Source of the DNA: Arenicola marina
Taxonomy: Eukaryota; Annelida; Polychaeta; Arenicolidae
NCBI GenBank assembly: GCA_964019135.1
Contig: OZ025256.1
Coordinates: forward strand, 35,188,035 to 35,252,034
DNA length: 64,000 nucleotides
Direction: 5' to 3'
In this document: in pieces, positions 12,234 to 23,330 of the stretch
How the letters are laid out: each line of letters opens with the position of its first letter
How positions within the stretch are numbered: position 1 is the stretch's first letter
The notes under the pieces: model-generated
Seen by the model: the letters and a program-made list of their open reading frames with translations, nothing else
The model's database searches: none
Told to the model about the DNA's origin: nothing
Translations under genes and position numbers: made by a program

Positions 12234-13676
12234 CTCTCGGGTACCCGCCAAGGGTGTATGATCAGCCCGATCCTCTCGGGTACCCGCCAAGGGTGTATGA
12301 TCAGCCCGATCCTCTCGGGTACCCGCCAAGGGTGTATGATCAGCCCGATCCTCTCGGGTACCCGCCAAGGGTGTATGATCAGCCCGATCCTCTCGGGTAC
12401 CCGCCAAGGGTGTATGATCAGCCCGATCCTCTCGGGTACCCGCCAAGGGTGTATGATCAGCCCGATCCTCTCGGGTACCCGCCAAGGGTGTATGATCAGC
12501 CCGATCCTCTCGGGTACCCGCCAAGGGTGTATGATCAGCCCGATCCTCTCCGGTACCCGCCAAGGGTGTATGATCAGCCCGATCCTCTCGGGTACCCGCC
12601 AAGGGTGTATGATCAGCCCGATCCTCTCCGGTACCCGCCAAGGGTGTATGATCAGCCCGATCCTCTCGGGTACCCGCCAAGGGTGTATGATCAGCCCGAT
12701 CCTCTCGGGTACCCGCCAAGGGTGTATGATCAGCCCGATCCTCTCGGGTACCCGCCAAGGGTGTATGATCAGCCCGATCCTCTCCGGTACCCGCCAAGGG
12801 TGTATGATCAGCCCGATCCTCTCGGGTACCCGCCAAGGGTGTATGATCAGCCCGATCCTCTCCGGTACCCGCCAAGGGTGTATGATCAGCCCGATCCTCT
12901 CGGGTACCCGCCAAGGGTGTATGATCAGCCCGATCCTCTCCGGTACCCGCCAAGGGTGTATGATCAGCCCGATCCTCTCGGGTACCCGCCAAGGGTGTAT
13001 GATCAGCCCGATCCTCTCGGGTACCCGCCAAGGGTGTATGATCAGCCCGATCCTCTCGGGTACCCGCCAAGGGTGTATGATCAGCCCGATCCTCTCGGGT
13101 ACCCGCCAAGGGTGTATGATCAGCCCGATCCTCTCGGGTACCCGCCAAGGGTGTATGATCAGCCCGATCCTCTCGGGTACCCGCCAAGGGTGTATGATCA
13201 GCCCGATCCTCTCGGGTACCCGCCAAGGGTGTATGATCAGCCCGATCCTCTCGGGTACCCGCCAAGGGTGTATGATCAGCCCGATCCTCTCGGGTACCCG
13301 CCAAGGGTGTATGATCAGCCCGATCCTCTCGGGTACCCGCCAAGGGTGTATGATCAGCCCGATCCTCTCGGGTACCCGCCAAGGGTGTATGATCAGCCCG
13401 ATCCTCTCCGGTACCCGCCAAGGGTGTATGATCAGCCCGATCCTCTCGGGTACCCGCCAAGGGTGTATGATCAGCCCGATCCTCTCGGGTACCCGCCAAG
13501 GGTGTATGATCAGCCCGATCCTCTCGGGTACCCGCCAAGGGTGTATGATCAGCCCGATCCTCTCGGGTACCCGCCAAGGGTGTATGATCAGCCCGATCCT
13601 CTCGGGTACCCGCCAAGGGTGTATGATCAGCCCGATCCTCTCGGGTACCCGCCAAGGGTGTATGATCAGCCCGATC
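12234..13676 (+). repeat. 39-bp minisatellite made of an RT core motif, 37 in-frame copies
   Basis: Exactly 37 tandem copies of 39 bp (1,443 bp), each encoding LSGTRQGCMISPI, the conserved RT motif B (GTRQGxxxSP) of element A. The single ancestral context is preserved on both sides: the array follows ITGYCRC and is followed by LFLMYINELI. Copies are identical except for one TCG-to-TCC change in units 9, 11, 15, 17, 19 and 31, synonymous (Ser) in the RT frame. The alternating 9/11 and 15/17/19 pattern suggests spread as 78-bp dimers. Since 39 is divisible by three, the frame stays open through a 627-codon reading frame starting at 12114. CGAT occurs just before the first unit (12228) and at each unit end, a possible slippage anchor. 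Confidence 0.98.
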
Positions 13677-13996
13677 TTGTTTCTGATGTACATTAACGAG
13701 CTTATAGCTCCAAGTAAGGAAAGCAATTGTCAAGGCATTTATATTCATGAAAATTGTCCAAATATTTTAATGTTAATGTATGCAGATGACATTGCAGCAG
13801 TAAGTGACACAGTATGGAGACTTCAGAAACAATTAAACGCTGTCAGTCAATTTTGTGATCTATATGGAATGAATGGTCATCTATCAAAGACAAAAATATT
13901 TGTATTTCGAAACGGTGGCCCACTCAGAAAAAACGAAAAGTGGTATTTCAAAGGAAATGAGGTAGAAACTACCACATACTATAAGTATTTAGTATA
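13677..13996 (+). pseudogene. Element A reverse transcriptase, YADD palm and thumb
   Basis: Directly after the array the frame continues LFLMYINELI, then NILMLMYADDIAAVSD with catalytic YADD at 13779-13790. It goes on with LQKQLNAVSQFC, LSKTKIFVFRNGG, KWYFKGNEVE and YYKYL, the standard palm-to-thumb order of this non-LTR family. The frame ends in TAG at about 13995, where the family would normally read YKYLG. A 1-nt shift there would continue into GIVFSSS-like sequence, so this is a frameshift rather than a natural end. Confidence 0.88.
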
Positions 13997-14974
13997 GGTA
14001 TTGTATTTTCCTCAAGCTTAAAAAGGTCTGTAGTCATGAAAACTTTACGACAGCGGCCAACAAAGGTGTTTATACTCTACGTTGTTTAAGAAAACCTGTG
14101 GTGACCTCCCTGTTCGATTAGCTCTAAATTTATTTGATGAAATGTTTGTACCTATTTTGCTCTATAGTTCAGAAGTGTGGGGTTTTGAATACAGAGAAGA
14201 CATAGAAAGAGTTCAAATAGCGTTTTGCAAAGGTATTCTAGGTTTACCATCTAATGCATCAAATCAGGCGGGTGTTAGGTGAATGTGGCAGACGACCCCT
14301 GAGCACAAAATACATGCTGAGATGCGTAATGTACTGGATTAAGCTGGTCCACGATCAGCGTGCGGGGAGTTATCCCCGCTCTTGTTATCAACTTTTGTAT
14401 AGTTATGACCAAGCCGGCTAGCGTACATGGGCGACCTAAATTAAAACACTTTTGTATAGATACGGATACGGTTATGTATGGCAGAATCAGGGTGTTGGTG
14501 ATACCGCAAGGTTTCTTGTCAGTTTTAAGCAACGTCTCCATGACACTGCTGATCAGGAATGGGTTGCATCTTTGTCTAGCTACACTAAGCTTGATACCTA
14601 TCGCCAGTTTAAGGCCTCGTTAGCACTGGAAAGTTATTTGAGTCATGTGACTGTCAGGCGCCACCGAGTGGCACTATCTAGATTACGATGTAGTAGTCAT
14701 AACTTGGCTATAGAGAAAGAACGAGGTAGGTTAGACAGGGAAGATAGACTTTGTAAATACTGTATTCTATCCGGAACGCGCTCCATTGAAGACCAATATC
14801 ATGATATGTCCATTATATGCCGATTTGCGCAATAAGTTTATTCCTAATTCATCTAGAAATCCAAGTAAAGATAAATTTGTTGCCCTAATTTCCACCCAGA
14901 ATCCACATACGCTATGTAATCTAGGGTGTTTTGTTTTCAATTTATTTAAGCTCCGAAATTCTTATGTTTGACGT
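13997..14974 (+). pseudogene. Element A C-terminal region, fragmented
   Basis: Family-typical C-terminal sequence is spread over three frames. At 14082-14282 it reads LNLFDEMFVPILLYSSEVWGF and then RVQIAFCKGILGLPSNASN. At 14452-14835 it reads YGYVWQNQGVG, FLVSFKQRLHDTADQEW, YRQFKASLALESYLS and then LCKYC. At 14815-14971 it reads YADLRNKFIP to a TGA. LCKYC, a displaced His/Cys pair and the following YADLR resemble the C-x2-C...H...C zinc-knuckle-like end common in these elements. At least three frameshifts or stops separate the pieces, so no functional protein can be made. Confidence 0.8.
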
Positions 14975-15028
14975 ATGCTGCATGTAGTTACTTGTATGTA
15001 CTCATGGGCCCGTGGCCCCCTATAGTAC

Positions 15029-15034
15029 AATAAA
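15029..15034 (+). promoter_or_regulatory. AATAAA polyadenylation signal of element A
   Basis: AATAAA lies 13 nt before the right junction of element A with the 29-bp minisatellite, followed by CACACGTATATAA. The position fits a retrotransposon 3' end. No long A tail is present. Confidence 0.6.
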
Positions 15035-15047
15035 CACACGTATATAA

Positions 15048-15352
15048 CCATTCTCTGACCCCTGGGCACCGCTGACCCATTCTCTGACCCCTGGTTACCC
15101 CTGACCTATTCACTGACATCTGGGTCACCCCTGCCCCATTCTCTGACATCTGAGCACCTCTAACCCATTCTCTGACCCCTGGGCACCCCTGACCCATTCG
15201 CTGATCTATGGGCCACCCCTGACCCATTCTCTGACATCTGAGCACCTCTAACCCATTCTCTGACCCCTGGGCACCCCTGACCCATTCGCTGATCCATGGG
15301 CACCCCTGACCCATTCTCTGACATCTGGGTCACCCCTGACCCATTCTCTGAC
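15048..15352. repeat. 29/30-bp minisatellite, right part
   Basis: Continuation of the array that ends at 9866, about 10 units with core CCCATTCTCTGACCCCTGGG. It begins with CCATTCTCT (15048-15056), identical to the last 9 bp of the left half. That is the pattern expected of a target-site duplication around element A, although the repeat itself contains this sequence. Confidence 0.9.
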
Positions 15353-15640
15353 CACTAGTCTCGATATAAACTATCAACCTCAACGTTCGGTCTCGGTATA
15401 AACCTCCCCTGAAGTTGAAAACTATAGAACAACGAAGCGCTTGCAAATTTTAATGGAAGCTGATATACCTTTTATTGCCTAAGTAGTTGGGTGGGCGGTG
15501 TTATGCTGGCGGTCCCATAGAAGGCTCCCCGCGTCCGGCCGCCCATCCAGCTCCCCCCATCCGCGCCATATCTCACCTTAAACAGCCCGACCACTACGTG
15601 ACTCGCTGTTTGTGTTGCCTGACCCCACAAAGTGTCGCGA
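15353..15640. other. Unique spacer, no gene recognised
   Basis: Short unique sequence between the 29-bp and 23-bp arrays. It contains two CTCG(A/G)TATAAAC copies near 15360 and 15395. I see no domain or RNA gene in it. Confidence 0.6.
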
Positions 15641-18600
15641 CGCTCACCATCCCTCTGTCCCCGGTCTGACTCTCCCTCTCTCCCTGGCCTGACCCTCCCT
15701 CTCTCCCCGGCCTCACCCTCCCTTTCTCCCCGTTTTCACCCTCCTTCTCACCCTGGTCTGACCCTCCCTCTCTCCCCGGTCTCCCCCTCCCTCTCTCCCC
15801 GGTCTGACCCTCCCTCTCTCCCCGACCTCACCCTCCCTCTCTCCCCGGTCTCACCCTTCCACTCTCCCTGGTCTCACCCTCCCTCTCTCCCCGGTCTCAC
15901 CCTCCCTCTGTTCCTGGTCTCACCATCCCTCTCTCCCCGGTCTCACCCTCCCTCTCTCCCCTGTCTGACCCTCCCTCTCTCCCCGGTCTCACCCTCCCTC
16001 TCTCCCCGGTCTCACCCTCCCTCTCTCCCTTGTCTCACCCTCCCTCTCTCCCCAATCTCACCCTCCCTCTCTCCCCGGCCTCACCCTCCCTCTGTCCCCG
16101 GCCTCACCCTCTCTCTCTCCCCGGCCTCACCCTCCCTCTCTCCCCGGTCTGACCCTCCCTCTCTCCCCAATCTCACCCTCCCTCTCACCCCGGCCTCAAC
16201 CCACCTTTCTCCCCGGCCTCACCCTCCCTCTCTCCCCGTTTTCACCCTCCCTCTCTCCCCGTTTTTACCCTCCCTCTCTGCCCGGTCTGATCCTCCCTCT
16301 GTCCCCGGTCTCACCCTCCCTCTCTCCCCGGTCTGACCCTCCCTCTCTCCCCGGTCTGACCCTCCCACTGTCCCCGGTCTCACCCTCCCTCTCTCCCCGG
16401 TCTGACCCTCCCTCTGTCCCCGGTCTGATCCTCCCTCTCACCCAGGTCTGACAATCCCTCCCTCCCCGGTCTGACCCTCCCTCTCTCCCCGGTGTGACCC
16501 TTCCTTTGTCCCCGGTCTGACCCTCCCTCTCTCCCCGGCCTCACCCTCCCTCTCTCCCCGGTCTCACCGTCCCTCTCTCCCTGGTCTCACCCTCCCTCTC
16601 TCCCCAATCTCACCCTCCCTCTCTCCCCGGCCTCACCCTCCCTCTGTCCCCGGCCTCACCCTCTCTCTCTCCCCGGCCTCACCCTCCCTCTCTCCCCGGT
16701 CTGACCCTCCCTCTCTCCCCAATCTCACCCTCCCTCTCACCCCGGCCTCAACCCACCTCTCTCCCCGGCCTCACCCTCCCTCTCTCCCCGTTTTCACCCT
16801 CCCTCTCTCCCCGTTTTTACCCTCCCTCTCTGCCCGGTCTGATCCTCCCTCTCTCTCCGGTCTCACCCTCCCTCTGTCCCCGGTCTCACCCTCCCTCTCT
16901 CCCCGGTGTGACCCTCCCTCTCTCCCCAGTCTGACCCTCCCTCTCACCCCGGTCTGACAATCCCTCTCTCCCCGGCCTCACCCTCCCTCTCTCCCCGGTC
17001 TGACCCTCCCTCTCTCCCAGGCCTCACCTTCCCTCTCTCCCCAGTCTCACCCTCCCTCTCTCCCCGTTTTCACCCTCCTTCTCACCCCGGTCTGACCCTC
17101 CCTCTATCCCTGGTCTCACCCTCCCTCTCTCCCCGGCCTCACCCTCCCTCTCTCCCCGGTCTGACCCTCCCTCTCTCCCCAGCCTCACCCTCCCTCTATC
17201 CCCGGTCTGACCCTCCCTCTCTCCCCGGTCTGACCCTCCCTCTCTCCCCGGTCTGACTCTCCCTCTCTTCCCGGTCTCACCCTCCCTCTGTCCCCGATCT
17301 CACCCTCCCTCTCTCCCCGGTATCACCCTCCCTCTGTCCCCGGTCTCACCCTCCCTCTCTCCCCGTTTTCACCCTGCCTCTCTCCCCATTTTCACCCTCC
17401 CTCTCTCCCCGGTCTGACCCTATCTCTCTCCCCGGTCTGACCCTCCCTATATCCCCGGTCTCACCCTCCTTCTCACCCCGGTCTGACCCTCCCTCTATCC
17501 CTGGCCTCACCCTCCCTCTCTCCCCGGCCTCACCCTCCCTCTCTCCCCGGCCTCACCCTCCCTCTCTCCCCGGCCTCACCCTCCCTCTCTCCCCGGTCTG
17601 ATCCTCCCTCTCTCCTCGGTCTGATCCTCCCTCTCTCCCCGGCCTCACCCTCCCTCTCTCCCCGGCCTCACCCTCCCTCTCTCCCCGGCCTCACCCTCCC
17701 TCTCTCCCCGTTTTCACCCTCCCTCTCTCCCCGTTTTCACCCTCCCTCTCTCCCGCTCTAACCCTTCCTCTCTCCCCGGTCTGACCCTCCCTCTCTTCCC
17801 GGCCTCACCCTCCCTCTCTCCCCGGCCTCACCCTCCCTCTCTCCCCGGTCTGATCCTCCCTCTCTCCTCGGTCTGATCCTCCCTCTCTCCCCGGCCTCAC
17901 CCTCCCTCTCTCCCCGGCCTCACCCTCCCTCTCTCCCCGGCCTCACCCTCCCTCTCTCCCCGTTTTCACCCTCCGTCTCTCCCCGTTTTCACCCTCCCTC
18001 TCTCCCCGTTTTCACCCTCCCTCTCTCCCCGTTTTCACCCTCCGTCTCTCCCCGTTTTCACCCTCCCTCTCTCCCCGTTTTCACCCTCCCTCTCTCCCCG
18101 TTTTCACCCTCCCTCTCACCCCGGTCTCACCCTCCCTCTCTCCCGCTCTAACCCTTCCTCTCTCCCCGGTCTGACCCTCCCTCTCTCCCCGGCCTCACCC
18201 TCCCTCTCTCCCCGTTTTCACCCTCCCTCTCTCCCCGTTTGCACCCTCCCTCTCTCCCCGTTTTTACCCTCCTTCTCACCCCGGTCTCACCCTCCCTCTC
18301 TCCCCGGTCGGACCCTCCCTCTCTCCCTGGTCTGACCCTCCCTCTGTCCCCGGTCTGACCCTCCCTCTCTCCCCGGTCTGACCCTCCCTCCGTCCCTGGT
18401 CTCACCCTCCCTCTCTCCCCGGCCTCACCCTCCCTCTCTCCCCGGCCTCACCCTCCCTCTCTCCCCGGTTTCACCCTCCCTCTCTCCCCGGCCTCACCCT
18501 CCCTCTCTCCCCGGTCTCACCCTCCCTCTCTCCCCAGCCTCACCTTCCCTCTCTCCCCGGTCTGACCCTCCCTTTCTCCCAGGTCTCACCCTCCCTCTCT

Positions 18601-20781
18601 CCCGCTCTAACCCTCTCTCTCTCCCTGGTCTGACCCTCCCTCTGTCCCCGGTCTGACCCTCCCTCTCTCCCCGGCCTCACCCTCTATCTCTCCCCGTTTT
18701 CACCCTCCCTCTCTCCCCGTTTTCACCCTCCGTCTCTCCCCGGTCTGACCCTCCCTCTCTCCCCGGTCTGATCCTCCCTCTCTGCCCGGTCTGACCCTCC
18801 CTCTGTCCCCGGTCTGACCCTCCCTCTCTCCCCGGTCTGACCCTCCCTCTCTCTTCGGTCTGACCCTCCCTCTGTCCCCGGTCTCACTCTCCCTCTCTCC
18901 CCGGTCTGACCCTCCCTCTGTCCCCGGTCTGATGCTCCCTCTCACCCCGGTCTGACAATCCCTCCCTCCCCGGTCTGACCCTCCCTCTCTCCCCGGTGTG
19001 ACCCTTCCTTTGTCCCCGGTCTGACCCTCCCTCTCTCCCCGGCCTCACCCTCCCTCTCTGCCCGGTCTGACCCTCCCTCTCTCCCCGGCCTCACCCTCCC
19101 TCTGTTCCTGGTCTGACCCTCCCTCTCTCCCCGGTCTGACCCTCCCTCTCTCCCCTGTCTGACCCTCCCTCTCTCCCTGGTCTCACCCTCCCTCTCTACC
19201 CGGTCTGACCCTCCCTCTCTCCCCGGTCTGACCCTCCCTCTGTCTCCGGTCTGACCCTCCCTCTCACCCCGGTGTGACCCTCCCTCTCACCTCGGTCTGA
19301 CCCTCTCTCTCTCCCCGGTCTGACCCTCCCTCTGTCCCCGGTCTCACCCTCCCTCTCACCCCGGTCTGACCCTCCCTCTCTCCCCGGTCTCACCCTCCCT
19401 CTGTCCCCGGTCTCACCCTCCCTCTCTCCCCGGTCTCACCCTCCCTCTCTCCCCGGTCTCACCCTCCCTCTCTCCCTGGTCTCACCCTCCCTCTATCCCC
19501 GGCCTCACCCTCCCTCTCACCCCGGTCTCACCCTCCCTCTCTCTCCGGTCTGACCCTCCCTCTCTCCCCGGTCTGACCCTCCCTCTCTCCCCGGTCTGAC
19601 CCTCCCTCTCTCCCCGTTCTGACCCTCCCTCTGTCCCTGGTCTCACCCTCCCTCTCTCCCCGGCCTCACCCTCCCTCTCTCCCCGGTCTCACCCTCTCTC
19701 TGTCCCCGGTCTGACCCTCCCTCTCTCTCCGGGCTGACCCTCCCTCTCTCCCTGGCCTCACCCTCCCTCTCTCCCCGGCTTCACCCTCCCTCTCTCCCCA
19801 GTCTCACCCTCCCTCTCTGCCCGGTCTGACCCTCCCTCACTCCCCAGTCTCACCCTCCCTCTCTCTGTCCCCGGTCCCACCTCCCTCTCTCCCCGGCCTC
19901 ACCCTCCCTCTGATCCTAGTCTCACCCTCCGTCTCTCCCCGGTCTGACCCTCCCTCTCTCCCCGGTCTGACCCTCCCTCTGTCCCCGGTCTCACCCTCCC
20001 TCTTTCCCCGGTCTGACCCTCCGTCTCTCCCCGGTCTGACCCTCCCTCTCTCCCCGGTCTGACCCTCCCTCTCTCCACGGTCTGACCCTCCCTCTCTCCC
20101 CGGTCTCACCATCCCTCTCTCCCCAGCTCCACCCTCCCTCTCTCCCTAGCTCCACCCTCCCCCTCTCCCTGGTCTCACCCCCCCCCCCTCTCTCTCCCCG
20201 GCTTCACCCTCCCTCTCTCCCCAGTCTCACCCTCCCTCTCTGCCCGGTCTGACCCTCCCTCACTCCCCAGTCTCACCCTCCCTCTCTCCCCGGTCCCACC
20301 TCCCTCTCTCCCCGGCCTCACCCTCCCTCTGATCCTGGTCTCACCCTCCGTCTCTCCCCGGTCTGACCCTCCCTCTCTCCCCGGTCTGACCCTCCCTCTC
20401 TCCCCGGTCTGACCCTCCCTCTGTCCCCGGTCTCACCCTCCCTCTGTCCCCGGTCTCACCCTCCCTCTCTCCCCGGTCTGACCCTCCCTCTCTCCACGGT
20501 CTGACCCTCCCTCTCTCCCCGGTCTCACCATCCCTCTCTCCCCAGCTCCACCCTCCCTCTCTCCCTAGCTCCACCCTCCCCCTCTCCCTGGTCTCACCCC
20601 CCCCCCCCCTCTCTCTCTCTCCGGTCTCACCCTTCCTCTCTGGCTCTCTCCCCGGTCTCACCATCCCTCTCTCCCCAGCTCCACCCTCCCTCTCTCCCTA
20701 GCTCCACCCTCCCCCTCTCCCTGGTCTCACCCCCCCCCCCCTCTCTCTCCCCGGTCTCACCTTCCATCTCTTCCCGCTCTC
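15641..20781. repeat. 23-bp pyrimidine-rich minisatellite
   Basis: Roughly 220 units of 23 bp with core ACCCTCCCTCTCTCCCCGG followed by TCTG, TCTC or CCTC. The plus strand is strongly pyrimidine-rich. Higher-order copies are visible: CCCAATCTCA with its context recurs at 16051 and 16603, a spacing of 552 = 24x23. Near the right end, C11-C13 runs followed by TCTCTCT occur three times (about 20180, 20600 and 20735) within a repeated block. Each unit plus the start of the next gives C-runs separated by loops of 1, 5 and 7 nt, so the minus strand matches a G-quadruplex pattern and the plus strand an i-motif or triplex pattern. Short minus-strand frames (GREGGSDRGE-like) are by-products. Confidence 0.95.
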
Positions 20782-21009
20782 ACCTTGGCCTCCCCCTCCG
20801 GCCAGAAAGGGCTTAATGCTGCCCACCGTACTCTCAGTGTGATACTTACCGCACCATAATTTAGCAATATTGCTCGTCAGACCGTCTTGTCACAACCTTC
20901 GGCAGTCTTGACTATTGTTGCTCAGCTATCAATGGCACATCCTGCCCCCAGCTGCATTACTGAATGTGAATGTCAAGGACAACCCACCGCGGGGACCCGG
21001 GGCATAGCC
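20782..21009. other. Unique spacer, no gene recognised
   Basis: Unique DNA between the C-rich array and the degenerate 40/46-bp repeat copies. No coding signal or RNA gene is recognised. Confidence 0.6.
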
Positions 21010-21190
21010 CCTGCCATACAGCTGCAGAAAGGGTACCATTATAATGCACTGCAGCATAGCGTCAGATAATAACAATTATAAGGTGTACTGTCTCTGCCTG
21101 ATACCCCCCCCCAATAAGAATAGGTATTATTATAAAGCATACTGCGGCATAGATAGATAGAGGCAATATACGGGCAATGTACACCGGAAT
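21010..21190. repeat. Degenerate outlying copies of the 40/46-bp minisatellite
   Basis: Three or four diverged units carry the diagnostic order AGGGTACCATTATAATG, CACTGC, CATAGCGTCAGATA, then GGTGTACTG, TGCCTGATA and GGTATTATTAT. They match the main array that starts at 21631 but are much more diverged, and they lie on the other side of the RT remnant at 21195-21630. Confidence 0.7.
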
Positions 21191-21194
21191 TAAG

Positions 21195-21630
21195 AAAGCC
21201 CTGGGCCCCGGTCACTAAAACAGCCCCATTGAAGTCACTCGATGGCGAGGTGATTACGGATCGCAGCAAACAGTTGTCTCGCTGGGTGGAACACTTATGT
21301 TTCAATGTATGCGAATGAGTCGACAACGGGGTTTGACGCATTACCCCGACTGCCAGTCATGGACGATCTGAACAGAGTGCCCTCAGTTCGCGAGCTGAGT
21401 GATGCAATCGATTCCTTGGGCAGCGGGAAATCGCCTGGCAATGACAGGATTCCTGCTGAAGTAATAAAGTGCGGGAAAACTTCACTGCTCCCTCATCTCC
21501 AGCAGCTTCGCGTTCCTTGTTGGAACAACGGCAGTCCCACAGGACATGCGTGGTGCATTGTTAGGCTCTACACAAAAACGGAGTATGGTATTGCCTTAAA
21601 GAGACTGCAACTCCTTGCAAACAGTATATG
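21195..21630 (+). pseudogene. Element C: non-LTR reverse transcriptase remnant
   Basis: A short coding relic. The plus-strand frame upstream of 21300 reads APLKSLDGEVITDRSKQLS and RWVEHL, the linker between endonuclease and RT. From 21305 another frame reads FDALPRLPVMDDLNRVPSV, RELSDAIDSLGSGKSPGND and RIPAEVIKCGKTSLLPHL, i.e. RT block 1 (SGK.PG.D.IPAE). After about 21515 frameshifts scatter VPQDM, IVRLY and GIALKRLQLLAN over different frames. The YADD region is absent. It is a different family from elements A and B. Copies of the 40/46-bp minisatellite on both sides suggest insertion into that array. Confidence 0.82.
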
Positions 21631-23330
21631 CCTCATAGCCTCAGATAGGGTACTATTATTATGTACACTACCCCTGCCTCATAGCCTCAGATAGGGTACT
21701 ATTATAATGTTCACTGCCTTACAGCCTCAGATAGGGTACCATTATAATGTTCACTGCCTCATAGCCTCAGATAGGGTACCATTATAATGTTCACTGCCTC
21801 ATAGCCTCAGATAGGGTACCATTATAATGTTCACTGCCTCATAGCCTGAGATAGGGTACCATTATTATGTACACTACCCCTGCCTCATAGCCTCAGATAG
21901 GGTACTATTATTATGTACACTACCCCTGCCTCATAGCCTCAGATAGGGTACTATTATAATGTTCACTTCCTTATAGCCTCAGATAGGGTTCCATTATAAT
22001 GTTCACTGCCTCATAGCCTCAGATAGGGTACCATTATAATGTTCACTGCCTCATAGCCTGAGATAGGGTACCATTATTATGTACACTACCTCTGCCTCAT
22101 AGCCTCAGATAGGGTACTATTATAATGTTCACTGCCTTATAGCCTCAAATAGGGTACCATTATAATGTTCACTGCCTTATAGCCTCAGATAGGGTACCAT
22201 TATAATGTTCACTGCCTCATAGCCTCAGATAGGGTACTATTATTATGTACACTACCCCTGCCTCATAGCCTCAGATAGGGTACCATTATAATGTTCACTG
22301 CCTCATAGCCTCAGATAGGGTACTATTATTATGTTCACTGCCTCATAGCCTCAGATAGGGGACTATAATTATGTACACTACCCCTGCCTCATAGCCTCAG
22401 ATAGGGTACCATTATAATGTTCACTGCATCATAGCCTCAGATAGGGTACCATTATAATGTTCACTGCATCATAGCCTCAGATAGGGTACCATTATAATGT
22501 TCACTGCATCATAGCCTCAGATAGGGGACTATAATTATGTACACTACCCCTGCCTCATAGCCTCAGATAGGGTACTATTATAATGTTCACTGCCTTATAG
22601 CCTCAGATAGGGATCTATTATAATGTTCACTGCCTCATAGCCTCAGATAGGGTACTATTATAATGTTCACTGCCTTATAGCCTCAGATAGGGATCTATTA
22701 TAATGTTCACTGCCTCATAGCCTCAGATAGGGTACTATTATTTTGTACACTCCCCCGCCTCATAGCCTCAGATAGGGTACTATTATAATGTGCACTGCCT
22801 CATAGCCTCAGATAGGGTACTATTATTTTGTACACTACCCCTGCCTCATAGCCTCAGATAGGGTACCATTATAATGTTCACTGCCTCATAGCCTCAGATA
22901 AGGTACTATTGGTATGTACACTACCCCTGCCTCATAACCTCAGATAGGGTACCATTATAATGTTCACTGCATCATAGCCTCCGATTAGGTACTATTATTA
23001 TGCACACTACCCCTGCCTCATAGGCTCAGATAGGGCACCATTATAATGTTCACTGCCTCATAGCCTCAGATAGGGTACTATTGGTATGTACACTACCCCT
23101 GCCTCATAGCCTCAGATAGGGTACCATTATAATGTTCACTGCATCATAGCCTCCGATTAGGTACTATTATTATGTACACTACCCCTGCCTCATAGCCTCA
23201 GATAGGGTACCATTATAATGTTCACTGCCTCATAGCCTCAGATAAGGTACTATTATTATGTACACTACCCCTGCCTCATAACCTCAGATAGGCTACCATT
23301 ATAATGTGTACTGCACCATAGCCTAAGAGG
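21631..23330. repeat. 40/46-bp minisatellite with two unit types
   Basis: About 40 units start with CCTCATAGCCTCAGATAGGG. The 40-bp type continues TACCATTATAATGTTCACTG; the 46-bp type continues TACTATTATTATGTACACTA and CCCCTG. The two types alternate irregularly, sometimes as AB dimers or AAB trimers. Units contain stop codons, so no long frames arise. The right edge decays at about 23285-23330. Confidence 0.95.

Larger units (their letters stand above)
9867..15047 (+). mobile_element. Element A: decayed 5'-truncated non-LTR retrotransposon, interrupted
   Basis: A non-LTR retrotransposon remnant on the plus strand, inserted into the 29-bp minisatellite. In order it holds: the pre-RT linker and RT block 1 (9867-10404), a nested foreign element B (about 10405-11970), RT fingers/palm (11971-13996) with a 39-bp tandem expansion (12234-13676), a C-terminal region (about 14080-14971), and a short 3' tail with AATAAA at 15029-15034. 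The conserved pieces on either side of B fit together as one protein family (SKIFT before, RKGRSTVDHIF after), with roughly 20 residues missing at the junction. Several frameshifts and stops make it inactive. The clade is unassigned; it resembles Jockey/CR1-supergroup elements of marine invertebrates. The 5' end with the endonuclease is absent. Confidence 0.85.

Noticed and set aside
12234-13676. CRISPR-like array
   Set aside because: Units are contiguous with no spacers and encode an RT motif; the context is eukaryotic.
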